A DNA stretch of 64,000 bases from positions 62,001 through 126,000 of the forward strand of contig JAJKFJ010022906.1 of the NCBI GenBank assembly GCA_027382625.1, given 5' to 3'. The number at the start of each line of letters is the position of its first letter. Position 1 is the stretch's first letter. A model generated the notes under the pieces. The model had not been told where the DNA came from. It saw only the letters and a list, made by a program, of their open reading frames with translations, and did not search any database. The stretch comes from Tetmemena sp. SeJ-2015. Its lineage: Eukaryota; Ciliophora; Spirotrichea; Sporadotrichida; Oxytrichidae. Both the position numbers and the translations under genes were made by a program. Below, in pieces: positions 10,260 through 21,322 of the stretch.

Positions 10260-13200
10260 ATGGGGAAAGGAAAGCACAACAGAGGTAAAAAGCGCAATTA
10301 AGGAAGACTCACCAAAGCACAATAAAAGACTTTGTCTGATCTTCATAATTCTTCTCATACATTCAAGCAAGCCAATCATTTGATGTTTTAAAGGTGTTCG
10401 AAGCCAGAAGATGTTAAAGTCCTCTTTGAAACAGCTGAATACATATCAGATACTTCTAAACTTATCTAGCTAGATAAATTGAGGGATGGAATTGTAAAAC
10501 TGAAGGAGAATAAATGTCCTTATGATGAAAATATTAACATAATAGATTTAAAGATTAGTTTGAGAGGCCCTTAAGAAGATGAGGCATTTGGATTGGACCC
10601 TCTTCTCTACAAAAATTTAAGAAGAGGAAATACCCTATTGCAATTTTAAGATAAAAGAAGTAACGATAAATTGATCAGAATTGCTAGAAAGGGCCTAAAT
10701 AAGTTTTTCGACATTTCACTTGAGAGTATCTCCCAGGCTTCTAGATTTAACGATATAAATGCTAAGGCATCTGATTTCTCAATTAAAAATTACCAACTTG
10801 CATTTTAAGCTAATTATATATTTTGCAGGGGCTCTCAAAGCAACTTTAGAAGGGCATTCAATAGAAATATAGGATGAATACGAATGGAGAATCGAGGGTT
10901 GGTAGAACATAAAATGAATGGTTTTCAGTGTTGATCTCTGGCGGCTCTGATGCGTGGCAGTTTGAATCTTTCTCTATTCTTGGTGGAAATTAATTGAAAA
11001 AGCGAATTATTTAAAAGTACACCTTAATTAAATTAAAAACATCAGATTAGCAAAATAAAAGTTTGGAATATTGGAATATTGGAATATTCCAATCTGGGAT
11101 TCAGATCAGTGCCAATAGATAGAGTTGTCTCAATCAGGGCGTGATTTATATTCCAATGTTGCAGAGTGATCAGACTCAGAAATGAGATATAATAAAGGAG
11201 GCGTGAGTATAAATAACTTAATGAATTAGTGAGATAGAAGCGATTAAGTTTTTGCTTTATAGAATCCTGCGCGATTGTCAGTGGAAGTTGTCCATGCCTA
11301 CAGAGGTGTAGTCCTGAGTGTTGGTATCAATGAGCTCCTCTCGTTCTTCGCCTATACGAGGCACGCCCCTTCCATTTGCTATCAGCCTCAGCTCAAAGTA
11401 CCGCGCGAGTTGATCTGCGCTGAGAGGGAAAGCCATCTGAATGTTGTTCTGGTCTCTGAGCATCTCCACGATTCTCACTCTCGCCCAGAGCACACCTCGG
11501 TCCAGGTCACTCATAGGTCGCAAAGGAGTGTCATTGGACGTGATCAGAGTGGAGCAGCCCTCATACCGCTTGCCATCTTCTCCGTCTTTTACATTAGGCG
11601 CAAGTCCTGGGCCCTCCTGGAGGCGCTTCATCTTGACTCTGCTTTTTCAACTGGAGCGGATAGGGAAGTAAGCGCCATTGATATTTTTAAATAATAATTG
11701 AATACTCACGCCTCCTTTATTATATCTCATTTCTGAGTCTGATCACTCTGCAACATTGGAATATAAATCACGCCCTGATTGAGACAACTCTATCTATTGG
11801 CACTGATCTGAATCCCAGATTGGAATATTCCAATATTCCAATATTCCAAACTTTTATTTTGCTAATCTGATGTTTTTAATTTAATTAAGGTGTACTTTTA
11901 AATAATTCGCTTTTTCAATTAATTTCCACCAAGAATAGAGAAAGATTCAAACTGCCACGCATCAGAGCCGCCAGAGATCAACACTGAAAACCATTCATTT
12001 TATGTTCTACCAACCCTCGATTCTCCATTCGTATTCATCCTATAGTGAAAACTTTAAAAGCAAATGGAGAAAACGCCTAGGTATCATACCTCAAAGAACT
12101 AGATTGCTGGGTTGTAGCCTCAAAAAATACTTGCTTATTAGCCATGAATCGTGAGTAAATATAATTGTACGATTCCTCCACATATGAGTTCCCGAAAGAA
12201 ATGGCTGAATGCTGGTTTGATTATCTTGATCGATTGGAACAAATCAAAGGCAAATAGTCTATCACTGAATTAAAGAGCTTTTTGGACGGAAGGACTTTTG
12301 TTGGAGAGTATGTGGGATCTATAGAGCATTAGCACATGGTCAAATATGATAGAGTATCACTAATATTTTACGCTATAGTTGATAACTACAGTTAAAATAT
12401 CTGCATGCCTTAAGATTAAGCAATCAAGATAAATTTGATGTTTCAGAAATTCATTTTATATTTTTTGAAGATATTCAATAAGTTTGAAATAGATCATGTT
12501 AAAATGGAGAGTTTAGGAGTATATAAGAATTTCAATCAATTTCTAGATAGAATATGCCAAGCTTTCAAAGATATTGCATAGAGTTCTATAAATGATGATG
12601 AAGAGGGATCTGTTCTCTATTTTATCAAAAGAGACAAAGGGAACAATCCAGATCTTGATGAGGTTCTCAGCTTGGTAAAGCTAAAGACTCTAGAGTACAG
12701 AGCATTTAGAAAAATGAGAGAAAAGCTAAGAGGCTTCTTCAGAACCTAAGATACTGCTGACAAAGACCACAAAAGTATGATTACGAGGTTTGAGAAGGAA
12801 ATGAAGGAAGTTTCACATGGGAATGATCTTCCATTTATACCAAATATTTTATAAAAATTAATTCCTTAGCCAATAGACTCTTATAAATACATATTTGAAA
12901 AAGCATTCCAATACTTGAAAGATTATCCTGATGAAATCAAAATCCTAAACGAGCAATATATAACTTTCTAGCAACATTTGATGGAATACATTAAAACACT
13001 ACCTGATAAGAAGAAGAATATAGACATGGACTATTTTAATATTCATAGATTTTATATAAACATAAATAATAAGTCTCATTTAAAAGAGATAGTTTTTTTT
13101 GTATAAAGGAAGATTTATCCTTGGAAATTAAGAATTTTTAGAGAGGGTAAGAGTTTTTCTAAAAGAATATTTCAGCTTAAATCATAATTATCCTCTAAGA

Positions 13201-14248
13201 ATAGGTTTTCATATTTTATTATCCCATAAAGTGTAAACTTTCATATCTCAACTCTTCCCAACATTTATTCAAATTTTAAGTATGTGTAGTTATTTACAAA
13301 AATATTTAATATAAAATTTATAGGTCTTCTAAAAAATAATAATTTATAACAAAGTTTTCGACTCTTTGGAATAAAGCGATATTTTTCCTTAGCTAAAAAG
13401 AGCTGACTGTTCATTTTCAGAGGACATTTTCTAAGAGCAGAGACCGCGGAAGAAAAGCATGGCTCAATCAGCCCTCAACTACTCATTCTCTAGGAAGGTT
13501 GTTCTGATTTGCCCATAGGGTGTAATTACTGAAGATAACATTCTTAATGACTTGAAAAGAGAGTACTTTTAACATAAATGAAATTGGGCGAACATCATCA
13601 ACTCAATTTAATAAGCCAATTAAGGGTCGACCACTGCTTTTAAGAGTTTATCTCATTACTGGGGGAAAGCAAAGCATCAAAGACACTCTTCAGTAGCTCA
13701 CTTATTTTTAAACATTTATATTATGTTTGGATTCAATCAGCGAGATCTGCCGACTATTTAATTTAATTAATTTAAAATTATTTAATCACAATTCAAAATA
13801 TTTTTAATTAAGATAGCCATTAGCTATCTATTATATTTACTGTATTTAATTAAAAGAATAAATTGAATAATATGAATGGGAGGAATTAAAGCAGTCTGAG
13901 ATAGAGATGATTCTTGAAATCGACCAATAGTTAAATAGTCTTTAATATAAGAAATCAGAAAGGACTTTCCGATCATTGATATGTCCTCTGACTAATTCAC
14001 ACCTTTATTTCAGAATAAATCTATTAAAAAAAGAAATGGAATCTAGTGAGCCTCATCGCTTCGAAAGAGGAGATTCTTTTAACTATTCAAAGAATTATAA
14101 TGAAATATATGTTGAATTAATAATTTTCTCAATAAAGAAAAATCGCGGATAACTTTTTAATCTCATAATAAAAGTATTACTCCTAACTGCATTACTTTTC
14201 TAACCATCTTCAATCCAACTTAAATCAATTTAAAACAAAATCACATGA
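10260..14248 (+). CDS. RNA ligase (Rnl1/Trl1-like nucleotidyltransferase), paralogue 2
   Basis: ATG 10260. After removing a 25-bp IES and element 2, one frame runs through all ligase motifs: I KANGENAQ (about 12057-12080, Lys would take AMP), CWVVASKN, III FVGEY (about 12296), IIIa LIFYAIV, IV EEGSVLYF (about 12605), V SLVKLKTLEY followed by RKMREKLRG (about 12673 on). These are the covalent nucleotidyltransferase motifs of RNA ligases that seal 5'-phosphate/3'-OH ends. The N-terminus is Lys-rich. A C-terminal region shared with paralogue 1 (KREYF, RVYLITG, EIDQQLNSLQYKK) begins near 13440; I do not recognise it, and frame changes there imply more IESs. The last open stretch ends at TGA 14246-14248. 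Confidence 0.75.
10803..10827. other. IES in ligase paralogue 2, pointer TTGCA
   Basis: A 25-bp insert between TTGCA at 10798-10802 and 10823-10827. Removal gives NYQLAGALKATLEGHSIEI in frame. Confidence 0.85.
11064..11160. promoter_or_regulatory. origin-like iteron module, left, element 2
   Basis: Tandem GGAATATT units (from 11064) ending in GGAATATTCC, then CAATCAGGGCGTGAT (GGGCGT 11137-11142), then TATATTCCAATG. An exact inverted copy lies at about 11752-11848 (ACGCCC at 11770-11775). Confidence 0.5.
11278..11631 (-). CDS. truncated Rep C-terminal fragment, element 2
   Basis: 117 residues, matching the C-terminal third of the element 1 protein: MKRLQEGPGLAPNVK, YEGCSTLITSNDTPL (motif C-like TSN), and FPLSADQLARYFELRLI. 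Upstream, the frame that would hold the Walker-B region is lost (TGA just 5' of the ATG), so the element is probably non-autonomous. The protein is strongly diverged from element 1 although the termini are similar, suggesting old families sharing one mobilisation system. Confidence 0.6.
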   Translation of the reverse strand: MKRLQEGPGLAPNVKDGEDGKRYEGCSTLITSNDTPLRPMSDLDRGVLWARVRIVEMLRDQNNIQMAFPLSADQLARYFELRLIANGRGVPRIGEEREELIDTNTQDYTSVGMDNFH

Positions 14249-14407
14249 AATCATATTACTTTGAAAAAATAAGATTTAAAATTATCTAACTTTTATTAAT
14301 CATATCATACAATTTTTATTTAAATGATGTAATTAAAATATAAAAAACATGCTTAAGAATAAGATATTTGTAAGATTCCAACTATTATTATGACTTTCAA
14401 TTCATGA

Positions 14408-15196
14408 TTAATTCTTCATGATAATGATTAAACAATAGTTGAAGTGAGTGAGTCTAAAGAATTAAAGAGAGTCCCAACTCCAAAGTTCACAGAGGAATTT
14501 AGTTTTCAAGACGCAATAGTTTCTAACTCGTAAAATCAGATATTTAATTCAACATTCAGAGCAGAAATTGATGAAAACAGAGATTCTTCTTCCATTCATG
14601 ATTCTTCATATGTTACTGCTAGTCAAAATGAAACTGCTTACTAATCTTTTGACTAATAGAATAAAACAATTTAGAATTTATTTTATCTTAAAAAATATAT
14701 TGTTAATTTAAAATACATTTTGATGCGTTATTTCATAATGGAGTAATTTTATTAGGCTATATAAAATAAGTTATAATTAAATTTAGAATATTTTTGTAAG
14801 GTTATAAGGCTTAGCAATTCAGTCTCTTAAAATACAAGATTTAATAAAATATGTTTACATAGGATAGTGTTTGTTTTCTTGAATCAGTACTTTAAGTGCT
14901 GGTTTTTGAAATTGATTATAATTTACATTCCTCAAATTTTAACTTTTACTTTACTTTACTTTAATAAAATATGTTACAATTTAAAAATGGTCCATTTAGC
15001 AATTTTGTTAGTTTTATAATTAAGCCTAATCTTTATTAAGATATTGTAACTTAATTTTTATGTTTTATGGCCAACACAATTCACTTCGATACAATTAAAA
15101 TTTTTAAAGTCATAAAAGATATTAATTCCATTTATAAAATAGATAATAACTAAGGAAATTTTAGTTAAAAATATAGATTAGTAGTTTTAAAAGTTA
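14408..15196 (+). CDS. unrecognised open frame
   Basis: A frame without TGA for more than 260 codons under the ciliate code. Its first third has balanced, gene-like composition (TIVEVSESKELKRVPTPKF; FRAEIDENRDSSS), the rest is hydrophobic and AT-rich (IVFVFLNQYFKCWFLKLII). No start codon is evident after the TGA at 14405-14407, and the frame runs into element B. Possibly an exon-like germline segment followed by IES sequence. I recognise no family. Confidence 0.3.
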
Positions 15197-16091
15197 GGGG
15201 GGGGGGACGGAAGTGCACCTCCCCCTCTTTTTATGGTCAAAATCGCCCAAAAATCGTCCATCTGGGCCGAAATGGCCAAAAATGCCAAAAAAATAAGAGT
15301 TTTTGACTTTAAAAATTTCCTTGAAGGTCAAATTTCATGATTTCAATTTTTTAAAAAAAATTCACTCAAAATATGTTTCAAGTCAAATTTACCATTAAAA
15401 TAATAGTTTTTAAATAATATAGGTCAAATTTAGGCAGATACTTGATCAGAACAAGCAAGATCTACATTATATGCCACATATAGAGGCTATAATTTAAATT
15501 AGCCCTCAGTATTTATAAATATTGCTGTTATTTGACTTCCTACCAACATAGAGAAATCTTTCCTCGAATTTATTTACTTAAGAAGACTATGGCAAGTTAA
15601 GTTCAAAGTCAAGATAACTTCATCTATTGCAGTATTTGCTTTCTCACACTGAATTTAACAAAGAGAAGGTCTCGCTAATTCTATTTTATAAAAGATAACA
15701 TGCTTTATTTACGATTTTAATAATAGTATTTAAACTTCCTGGAAATTAATAGCAGAACTACTCCCATCTAATTTTTATCATCATTTCTTAGGCTCACTAT
15801 TTTGAAGAATAATATATAGGATTTCAAATGTGACTTAGTCATTAAAAGGAGACGGGGTCCCAAAAACATGAAAGTATTCATTAAAATTAGACTTAATAAA
15901 AAAAAGAGAACATTTTTTTAAAAAATTGAAATCATGAAATTTGACCTTCAAGGAAATTTTGAAAATCAAAAACTCTTAATTTTTTGGCATTTTTGGCCCA
16001 TTTCGGCCCAGATGGACGATTTTTGAGCAATTTTGACCATAAAAAGGGGGGGGGGTTTTTTTTTTTTCCCCCCCCCCCCCCCTTCTTTCCC
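15197..16091. mobile_element. G-tipped foldback element B
   Basis: 895 bp, flanked by the 7-bp duplication AAAGTTA (15190-15196 and 16092-16098). The left tip GGGGGGGGGG ACGGAAGTGCAC matches element A; arms with ATCGTCCATCTGGGCCGAAA and AATGCC are inverted at about 15950-16045. The right tip is replaced by a G-tract, T-tract, C-tract run (16046-16082), perhaps a polymerase or assembly artefact. No coding frame seen. Confidence 0.75.
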
Positions 16092-16470
16092 AAAGTTAAC
16101 TGGAAAAATTTTTAAAATAAAAAATTTTTATTCAAAACAAAAATTAAATTTTTTTGCTTAAATTTTAAATTATAAATATAAAATTATATTCTATAAGAAG
16201 AAGAAAAATAATCTAATAATTTCCCCTTTTCATAAAATAAATTTTAAAAAATATCAAAAGAAGAAATAATAAACCCAAAATTTCTGGGTCTAAAAAAGAT
16301 TTTATTCTTTTATTTCACAATTAGTTAAATTTTAAATTGTAAAAATCAATGATAAAAATTATTTACAAATTTTTTAAAGCAACAAAAAAAATATTTGTAC
16401 AAGATTGAAACACCCTTTTTAAAGCGACTAAATTTAAGCAAATTAGAGATTTAAAATCTGAAAATTTGTT
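16092..16470. other. AT-rich spacer, nothing recognised
   Basis: Very AT-rich sequence with no supported gene, repeat or RNA between element B and the next gene. Confidence 0.6.
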
Positions 16471-16476
16471 ATAATT

Positions 16477-17676
16477 TATTATAGAGTTCTTACGACTTAG
16501 TAAATAGTTTCAAAGAAGCTACTAAGTAAAAAGGAAAGCCTTTATTTAATACTCCAGATATAAAGATCTTGTATTTAAATGCTTTTTAAGATAACTTCCA
16601 TGTCACTCAAATGTTTTTAGGGAGCAAGCCAAAACCTGCAGATCTTTAGAGTGATCTTCTCAAGCATTACACTGAAAATGTTTCAGTCATTGTTCAATTG
16701 AGATCTCTTCTTATCGTGAAGGAGAGGATTGTGATAGCTATTGCATTTGCATAATATGGCTAAAAATTTAATACACAATGTATGGTAATTTTTCTTAAAA
16801 TGCAACAAATTACATTACAAGTCTGTTAAGAATTGTTTTTATAATTATTTAATAAATTAGAATAATGGATTACGCAGTATTCAAGCTGTTAAAATTAAGG
16901 ATGTTCCTTAAAATTACAAATGAACATATCTGACAACATATTTACAATAAAATCAGAAAGATTCTATAGATATTCACTCTTTTATTCCGTGTAAAATTTT
17001 TTTAAAAAGAATATGAATTTAAAATATTTAAGTAATGGAGTCTTCCCTCCTTTTAAGTTGCCTTTTTCTTTAAAAAACCCTTAAAACACCCATTTTTTTT
17101 TGAATTACCTTTATAATGTATTAGAGAAAATTGTGATTTAGTCAATTACATTTTATGTAAAGATAACCTTTATTTTGTATTAAATTCTCACCTATAAGAT
17201 TCAGGAAAAAAAGTAGAGTTTTAAAATGAATTTCCTCACTTGACTTTAATGTTGAATGCTCACATTAAAAAGCCAGAAACTTGGAAACCCTTTGACAGCA
17301 ATAAGGTTCTCGAGGCATGCTTTGAGGAGGGAGCTCCATTAGAAGAAATCTACAAAAAACTTTCAAAGATTAAGTTTGATTAGCCAGAGCTTCCAGACCA
17401 TGAGGTGCATTTCATTTCAGGTGAGCAAAGTATTTCAATTAAAGGAGAGACAAATTTAGAAATATTGGTTATTCCAAAAGAACCAGTCGAGATATTAGCT
17501 AAGACCAAAAAATATTCAAGGGTAACAAAAATTATCAAAATCCATTTTGAGATTTTTTTAAATTAATTTTTTTCTCAGTTTTTTTTATAAATTTATTAGA
17601 ATAATTAATTCTTATTTAGCTCAATAAGTTGATTGAGAAACGCTAGGCTAAGATAAAGAAGCTTAGCTAGTTTTGA
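16477..17676 (+). CDS. unrecognised protein, two coding blocks plus tail
   Basis: Block 1 (about 16490-16860): SYDLVNSFKEATKQKGKPLF, FNTPDIKILYLNAFQDNFHV, LLKHYTENVSVIVQLRSLLI. Block 2 (about 17243-17525): LMLNAHIKKPETWKPFD, FEEGAPLEEIYKKLSKIKFD, EVHFISGEQSISIKGETNL. Tail KLIEKRQAKIKKLSQF ends at TGA 17674-17676. AT-rich gaps at about 16860-17220 and 17525-17620 are non-coding and presumably IESs, pointers not resolved. I do not recognise the family; no signal peptide or membrane segment is seen. Confidence 0.55.
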
Positions 17677-17756
17677 GTCTCATAAGAGATTTAATACTTT
17701 TTATTAAATTTAATTAATGTTGTTAATTCAATGTGTGAGTTTCTTTAATTAAGAGG

Positions 17757-18094
17757 AATTACAGCTGATAGTTTAATTAAAAAGAGAATTAAATTAATTA
17801 ATAAATAAATAAATTTTAAATCCTTGGCAGTTGTAGTATGAGATATTGAGCTGGAATTATGATCATTCGATTAAGCATTAAGTTCTAAGAAACTTTGATC
17901 CTTGCAACTTTTTCGTAGGAGGCCTATGTAGCGAGTAATCTCGGTCATAAGTTTGTAAACTTGGCTAATTTACACATCCTATTGTAATGCAAGTATAATT
18001 AACTATTCTTATAATTTAAGGAGCTATCGAACAAGCTCCATATTGTGCTACTTAGCTCGCAATTTAACGTCTAAATTTTTACGACTCTTCATTT
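17757..18094 (+). repeat. R1 dispersed repeat, diverged copy
   Basis: Begins ATTACAGCTGATAGTTTAAT and shares CATTCGATTAAGCATTAAG, TTGATCCTTGCAACTTTT, GAGCTATCGAACAAGCTCC and ACTCTTCATTTATTATAG with other R1 copies, but with many changes. It is immediately followed by another copy in tandem. Confidence 0.65.
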
Positions 18095-18096
18095 AT

Positions 18097-18473
18097 TATA
18101 GCTGAGAATTTAATAAAAAGAGAATTAAATTAGATATTAAATTAAAATGAATTAAAATCGTCACTGTTGAAGAATCTTAAATTTAAATAATTATTAGACC
18201 ATTCGATTCAGCATAAAATTTTAAGAACTTTTCATCCTTGTAACTTTTGTGTGGGAGTTTTAATGAAGATGATGATGAGGGGGACGAGGAATGCGCGTGA
18301 TAAATCTCGCTGCTTAAAGGTGATACGAAGATGACTAAAGAAGAAACTCTTATTAATTCTTGATAAGCTATCGAACAAATTGCAGATCACGGGGTAAATC
18401 TGCAATTTCAACTGACATGAAGTTGCAATTCCCCATTTATTATACCGATTTTAATTAAAATTCCTACGATATT
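18097..18473 (+). repeat. R1 dispersed repeat, near full length
   Basis: TATAGCTGAGAATTTAAT at the left, CCATTTATTATACCGATTTT and AATTAAAATTCCTACGATA at the right. Ends are weakly inverted (TATAG..GAGAATTTAAT against ATTAAAATTC..CGATA), suggesting a MITE-like element rather than a SINE. Confidence 0.75.
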
Positions 18474-18891
18474 TTAACTTAATTCAAATTTTCATTTAAA
18501 TTTTTAATTAATATAAAAGAAAATATTACAGGGTTTTAGAAATAATACATAAATTAAATTTAAGATTATTTCTCTTTTATGAAATATTCAATGAAAAATA
18601 ATATTTGTAAGTAAAAATATTTATCATTAGCACTTTTATTATAATTAAATTAAAATATTTTGTAGTATTAATCCCAAATTTTAACAGTTATTGGACAAAA
18701 ATATTGCAATTTAAATTCAAATTCGCAAATATTATAGATGAACATGTAGTCTATAAATACTCAAGAGGGTTTCTTTTTATTCAAGTCTATAATATTGGAA
18801 TAAGAAATTTAAATATTATTTTAACTATTGTAAACTAGATTTTTCTCAAAATAGAGAGAAAGAAAATAGTATCTTATAAATTATTCCAAAG

Positions 18892-19572
18892 ATGAAAAGT
18901 GAGAATAAAAATGATCTGCTAGTTATGAGAACTTTAAGAATTAAAATATGAATAGATGATGTTGACGATGCAACAGCAGCAAAAAAGAAGAAGAAACCAT
19001 AATTTGCTAAACTTTTATCAGAACATATCTAGATGGAAAATCTTAATAAGAAGTTTTGCAAATGCACAAATAATAAGTAGATATTAGCAAGAGTAGCAGT
19101 GTTGAATATGAGTTTATTGATCCTCCATTTATCTGGGCTCACTTCTACGACATAAAGATAGCTAAAACAGCTTTCATAATTCAAAAACTGATATAATCAG
19201 CAAAGATCTTAATATCTTTTATTTAAACAGGAATTTAGGATGAAATTATTGCTTGATATATTTTATAAATGGATCAAAATCTACTAACAGTAAAGTATGA
19301 GGACATATTAAATGCGCAGATTAGTGAATAACAAAAAAATGTCGTTGAGATTTTTACTTACATTAAATATCAACAGGAAAGATGGGGATTCTGCAAGAAA
19401 TACATAGACCATTAAAGAAAGCATCAAGTAAAAACCATGTCTTTTAAATTTAATATAGACTTTGAGATTTAAGTTTCCTTTTAATGAGGAAGGAGAGCGT
19501 AAGGCTCTTGACATGGTCCTCAGATTGTAATCTAAGCTTGCAAATGTCAAATATGAGGAAGGAAGTATGTGA
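18892..19572 (+). CDS. unrecognised protein, interrupted
   Basis: ATG 18892 (MKSENKNDLLVMRTL). Coding pieces in shifted frames: DDVDDATAAKKKKKPQF, KLLSEHIQMENLNKKF, VEYEFIDPPFIWAHFYDIKI, LLTVKYEDILNAQISEQQ, KYQQERWGFCKKYIDHQRK, then FPFNEEGERKALDMVLRLQS to TGA 19570-19572. The frame changes imply several small IESs that I could not resolve. Acidic and Lys-rich N-terminus; no family recognised. Confidence 0.5.
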
Positions 19573-20004
19573 AAAAGTTATAGTTTGTGTTTAATGTTTT
19601 ATCTATAAGTCTTAAAAAATTTAATTTCTATATAGAAATCCCACCAAAGAGATTTAAAAAATAAAATAAAAAATTTATTTTCAGTATATAATCTGTTTTT
19701 AAATTAAATATTTTGACATTCATTTTGAAATATTTATATATAAACTAATCATTATAAATGATAAAAATTCAATAAGTGCTTTTGATCTAAAGCAATAGTT
19801 TCTCATCACTATCAGTTATTTTCTGCAAGACTATTAAGGAATGAAATTATCCTACATTATGAAAATATGATAACTATTTTTGTGTAGTTTAGCATTTATA
19901 TATTTTTAATCAAAATATAATCCCTGTAAATTGCAAATATCTAAGAAAGTAGGGATATAATTATATTTTAAATTTTCTTTAAGTTTTAAATAATATAAAT
20001 ATAT

Positions 20005-21208
20005 TTGTTGAGAAGACTTCTGGTGCTAATTAATCCTTTCTCAGGAAAGAAGATGGCAACTCACAATTGGAAGCAGGCTCTTCCAATATTAGAGAAGAGT
20101 TACGTCAGCATGAACATAATTTACACTTAACGTTCTATGCACGCTTATGATATCGTCGCTGCTTTGCAGCCAGGAGAGTACGATGGAATTATAACTGTCT
20201 CAGGAGATGGACTCTTACATGAAGTGGTCAATAGCTTATTTAGACATAGCCAGAGAGAACAAATTTTTAGAAGTGGGCTTACTTTAGGCATTATCCCAGG
20301 AGGTACATCCAATGGGCTATTCAAATCCATAATTGAGCATTCTGGAGAAGAGACCTCAGTAGAAGCAGCAGCTTACTTGATTGCAAGAGGGAAAAGAGGG
20401 TTTATGGATTTGACTGAGATAGAGTCTGAGTATAATCCAGACAAGAAGATCTACTGCTTTTTATGTTTCTTCTGGGCGGTGCTTGCTGATTGTGATCTGA
20501 ATAGTGAGGTGCTAAGATGGATGGGCTCTCCTCGCTTCACTCTCTGGGGATTCTTCAGAATCATTTTTATGATTAGATATCCTGGATCTATTTATTACAC
20601 TGGTAGAAAGTACCTCAATAACTCTGAAACTGAGAATGTTGAAGTTTAAGAAGAAGGACAATTGGTTCTCCCAGATTTAAGATCTTCTATTAATTTGACA
20701 GAGGAGGAGAAAATTTAATAGTTTGAGGAGAAGGAAATATCATACTTCTTCATTTAAAACTGTCCACATATAGGAATCAAAATTCGGAGTGCCCCCCTTT
20801 CTAAAATAAACGATGGCTTAAACGATATAGTGATTCAAGAAACTAGATAAGGGAGGTTCAAGCTTACTAACTAACTTATTCAGCATGATGATGGAACTTA
20901 TTTTGATAAGCAAGGAGTCCTGAAGAGCTCCCTTGGAATAGACTATGTGAAATGCAGCTCTTGGAGAATCGATCCTAAAGTCAAAACTTTATTAATATTT
21001 TTAATTACTCCTTGTCCCATCACTTTTGATAGAGAAGGAAATTAAATTGATTTGAGAATAGAACCATAAAACTATATTTACGATGAAAGTGCTTTCTTCG
21101 ACATAGATGGAGAAAAGTATCCCGCTCAAAGAATAAATAAATATATTTTATTTAGTAATATGAATGCAGGGAAGAGTCCTCAAAAATGCGTTGCCTATAT
21201 ATCTATGA
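20005..21208 (+). CDS. sphingosine/diacylglycerol kinase-like lipid kinase
   Basis: DAGK-catalytic-fold lipid kinase, phosphorylating a sphingoid base or diacylglycerol at membranes. Visible motifs: LLVLINPFSGKK (start of the catalytic domain), TVSGDGLLHEVVN (the nucleotide-binding SGDGxxxEV), LGIIPGGTSNG (GGTxN loop), LADCDLNSE, and later IGIKIRSAPLSKINDG. A 31-bp IES near the end, when removed, gives DGEKYPAQRMQGRVLKNALP and a TGA at 21206-21208; the DGE and a short basic tail are typical of sphingosine kinases. The start codon lies upstream and was not found; about 400 codons are covered. The next gene begins 115 bp downstream on the same strand. Confidence 0.8.
21135..21165. other. IES in lipid-kinase gene, pointer GAAT
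   Basis: A 31-bp insert between GAAT at 21131-21134 and 21162-21165. Left in place, the frame runs on for about 150 more codons through the start of the next gene; removed, it closes at a family-like C-terminus. Confidence 0.75.
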
Positions 21209-21322
21209 ACAAACTCATTAGGATTCTTTTCCAGAAATTATTTTAATATTCAAGCCAGATGTTAAGAGAAGAAAGTAAAATAAATACCTAGTTGATAAGT
21301 AACTTAATACATAAAATCAAAA

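Larger units (their letters stand above)
10870..12042 (-). mobile_element. TA-flanked Rep element 2 (1173 bp, 341-bp inverted repeats)
   Basis: TA duplications at 10868-10869 and 12043-12044. The arms 10870-11210 and 11702-12042 are perfect 341-bp inverted repeats as far as I can read; they begin TAGGATGAATACGAATGGAG. Each arm carries an iteron module. The 491-bp centre holds a truncated Rep frame. Removing the element with one TA turns GAAATA...TAGTGAAA into GAA ATA GTG AAA ACT, rejoining HSIEI to VKTLKANGENAQ in the ligase active-site region, so this element behaves as an in-gene eliminated sequence. Confidence 0.9.

Noticed and set aside
10870..12042. Element 2 as a simple MITE
   Set aside because: Its perfect 341-bp arms fit a MITE, but the centre encodes a Rep C-terminus shared with elements 1 and 3, so it is better read as a truncated Rep element.
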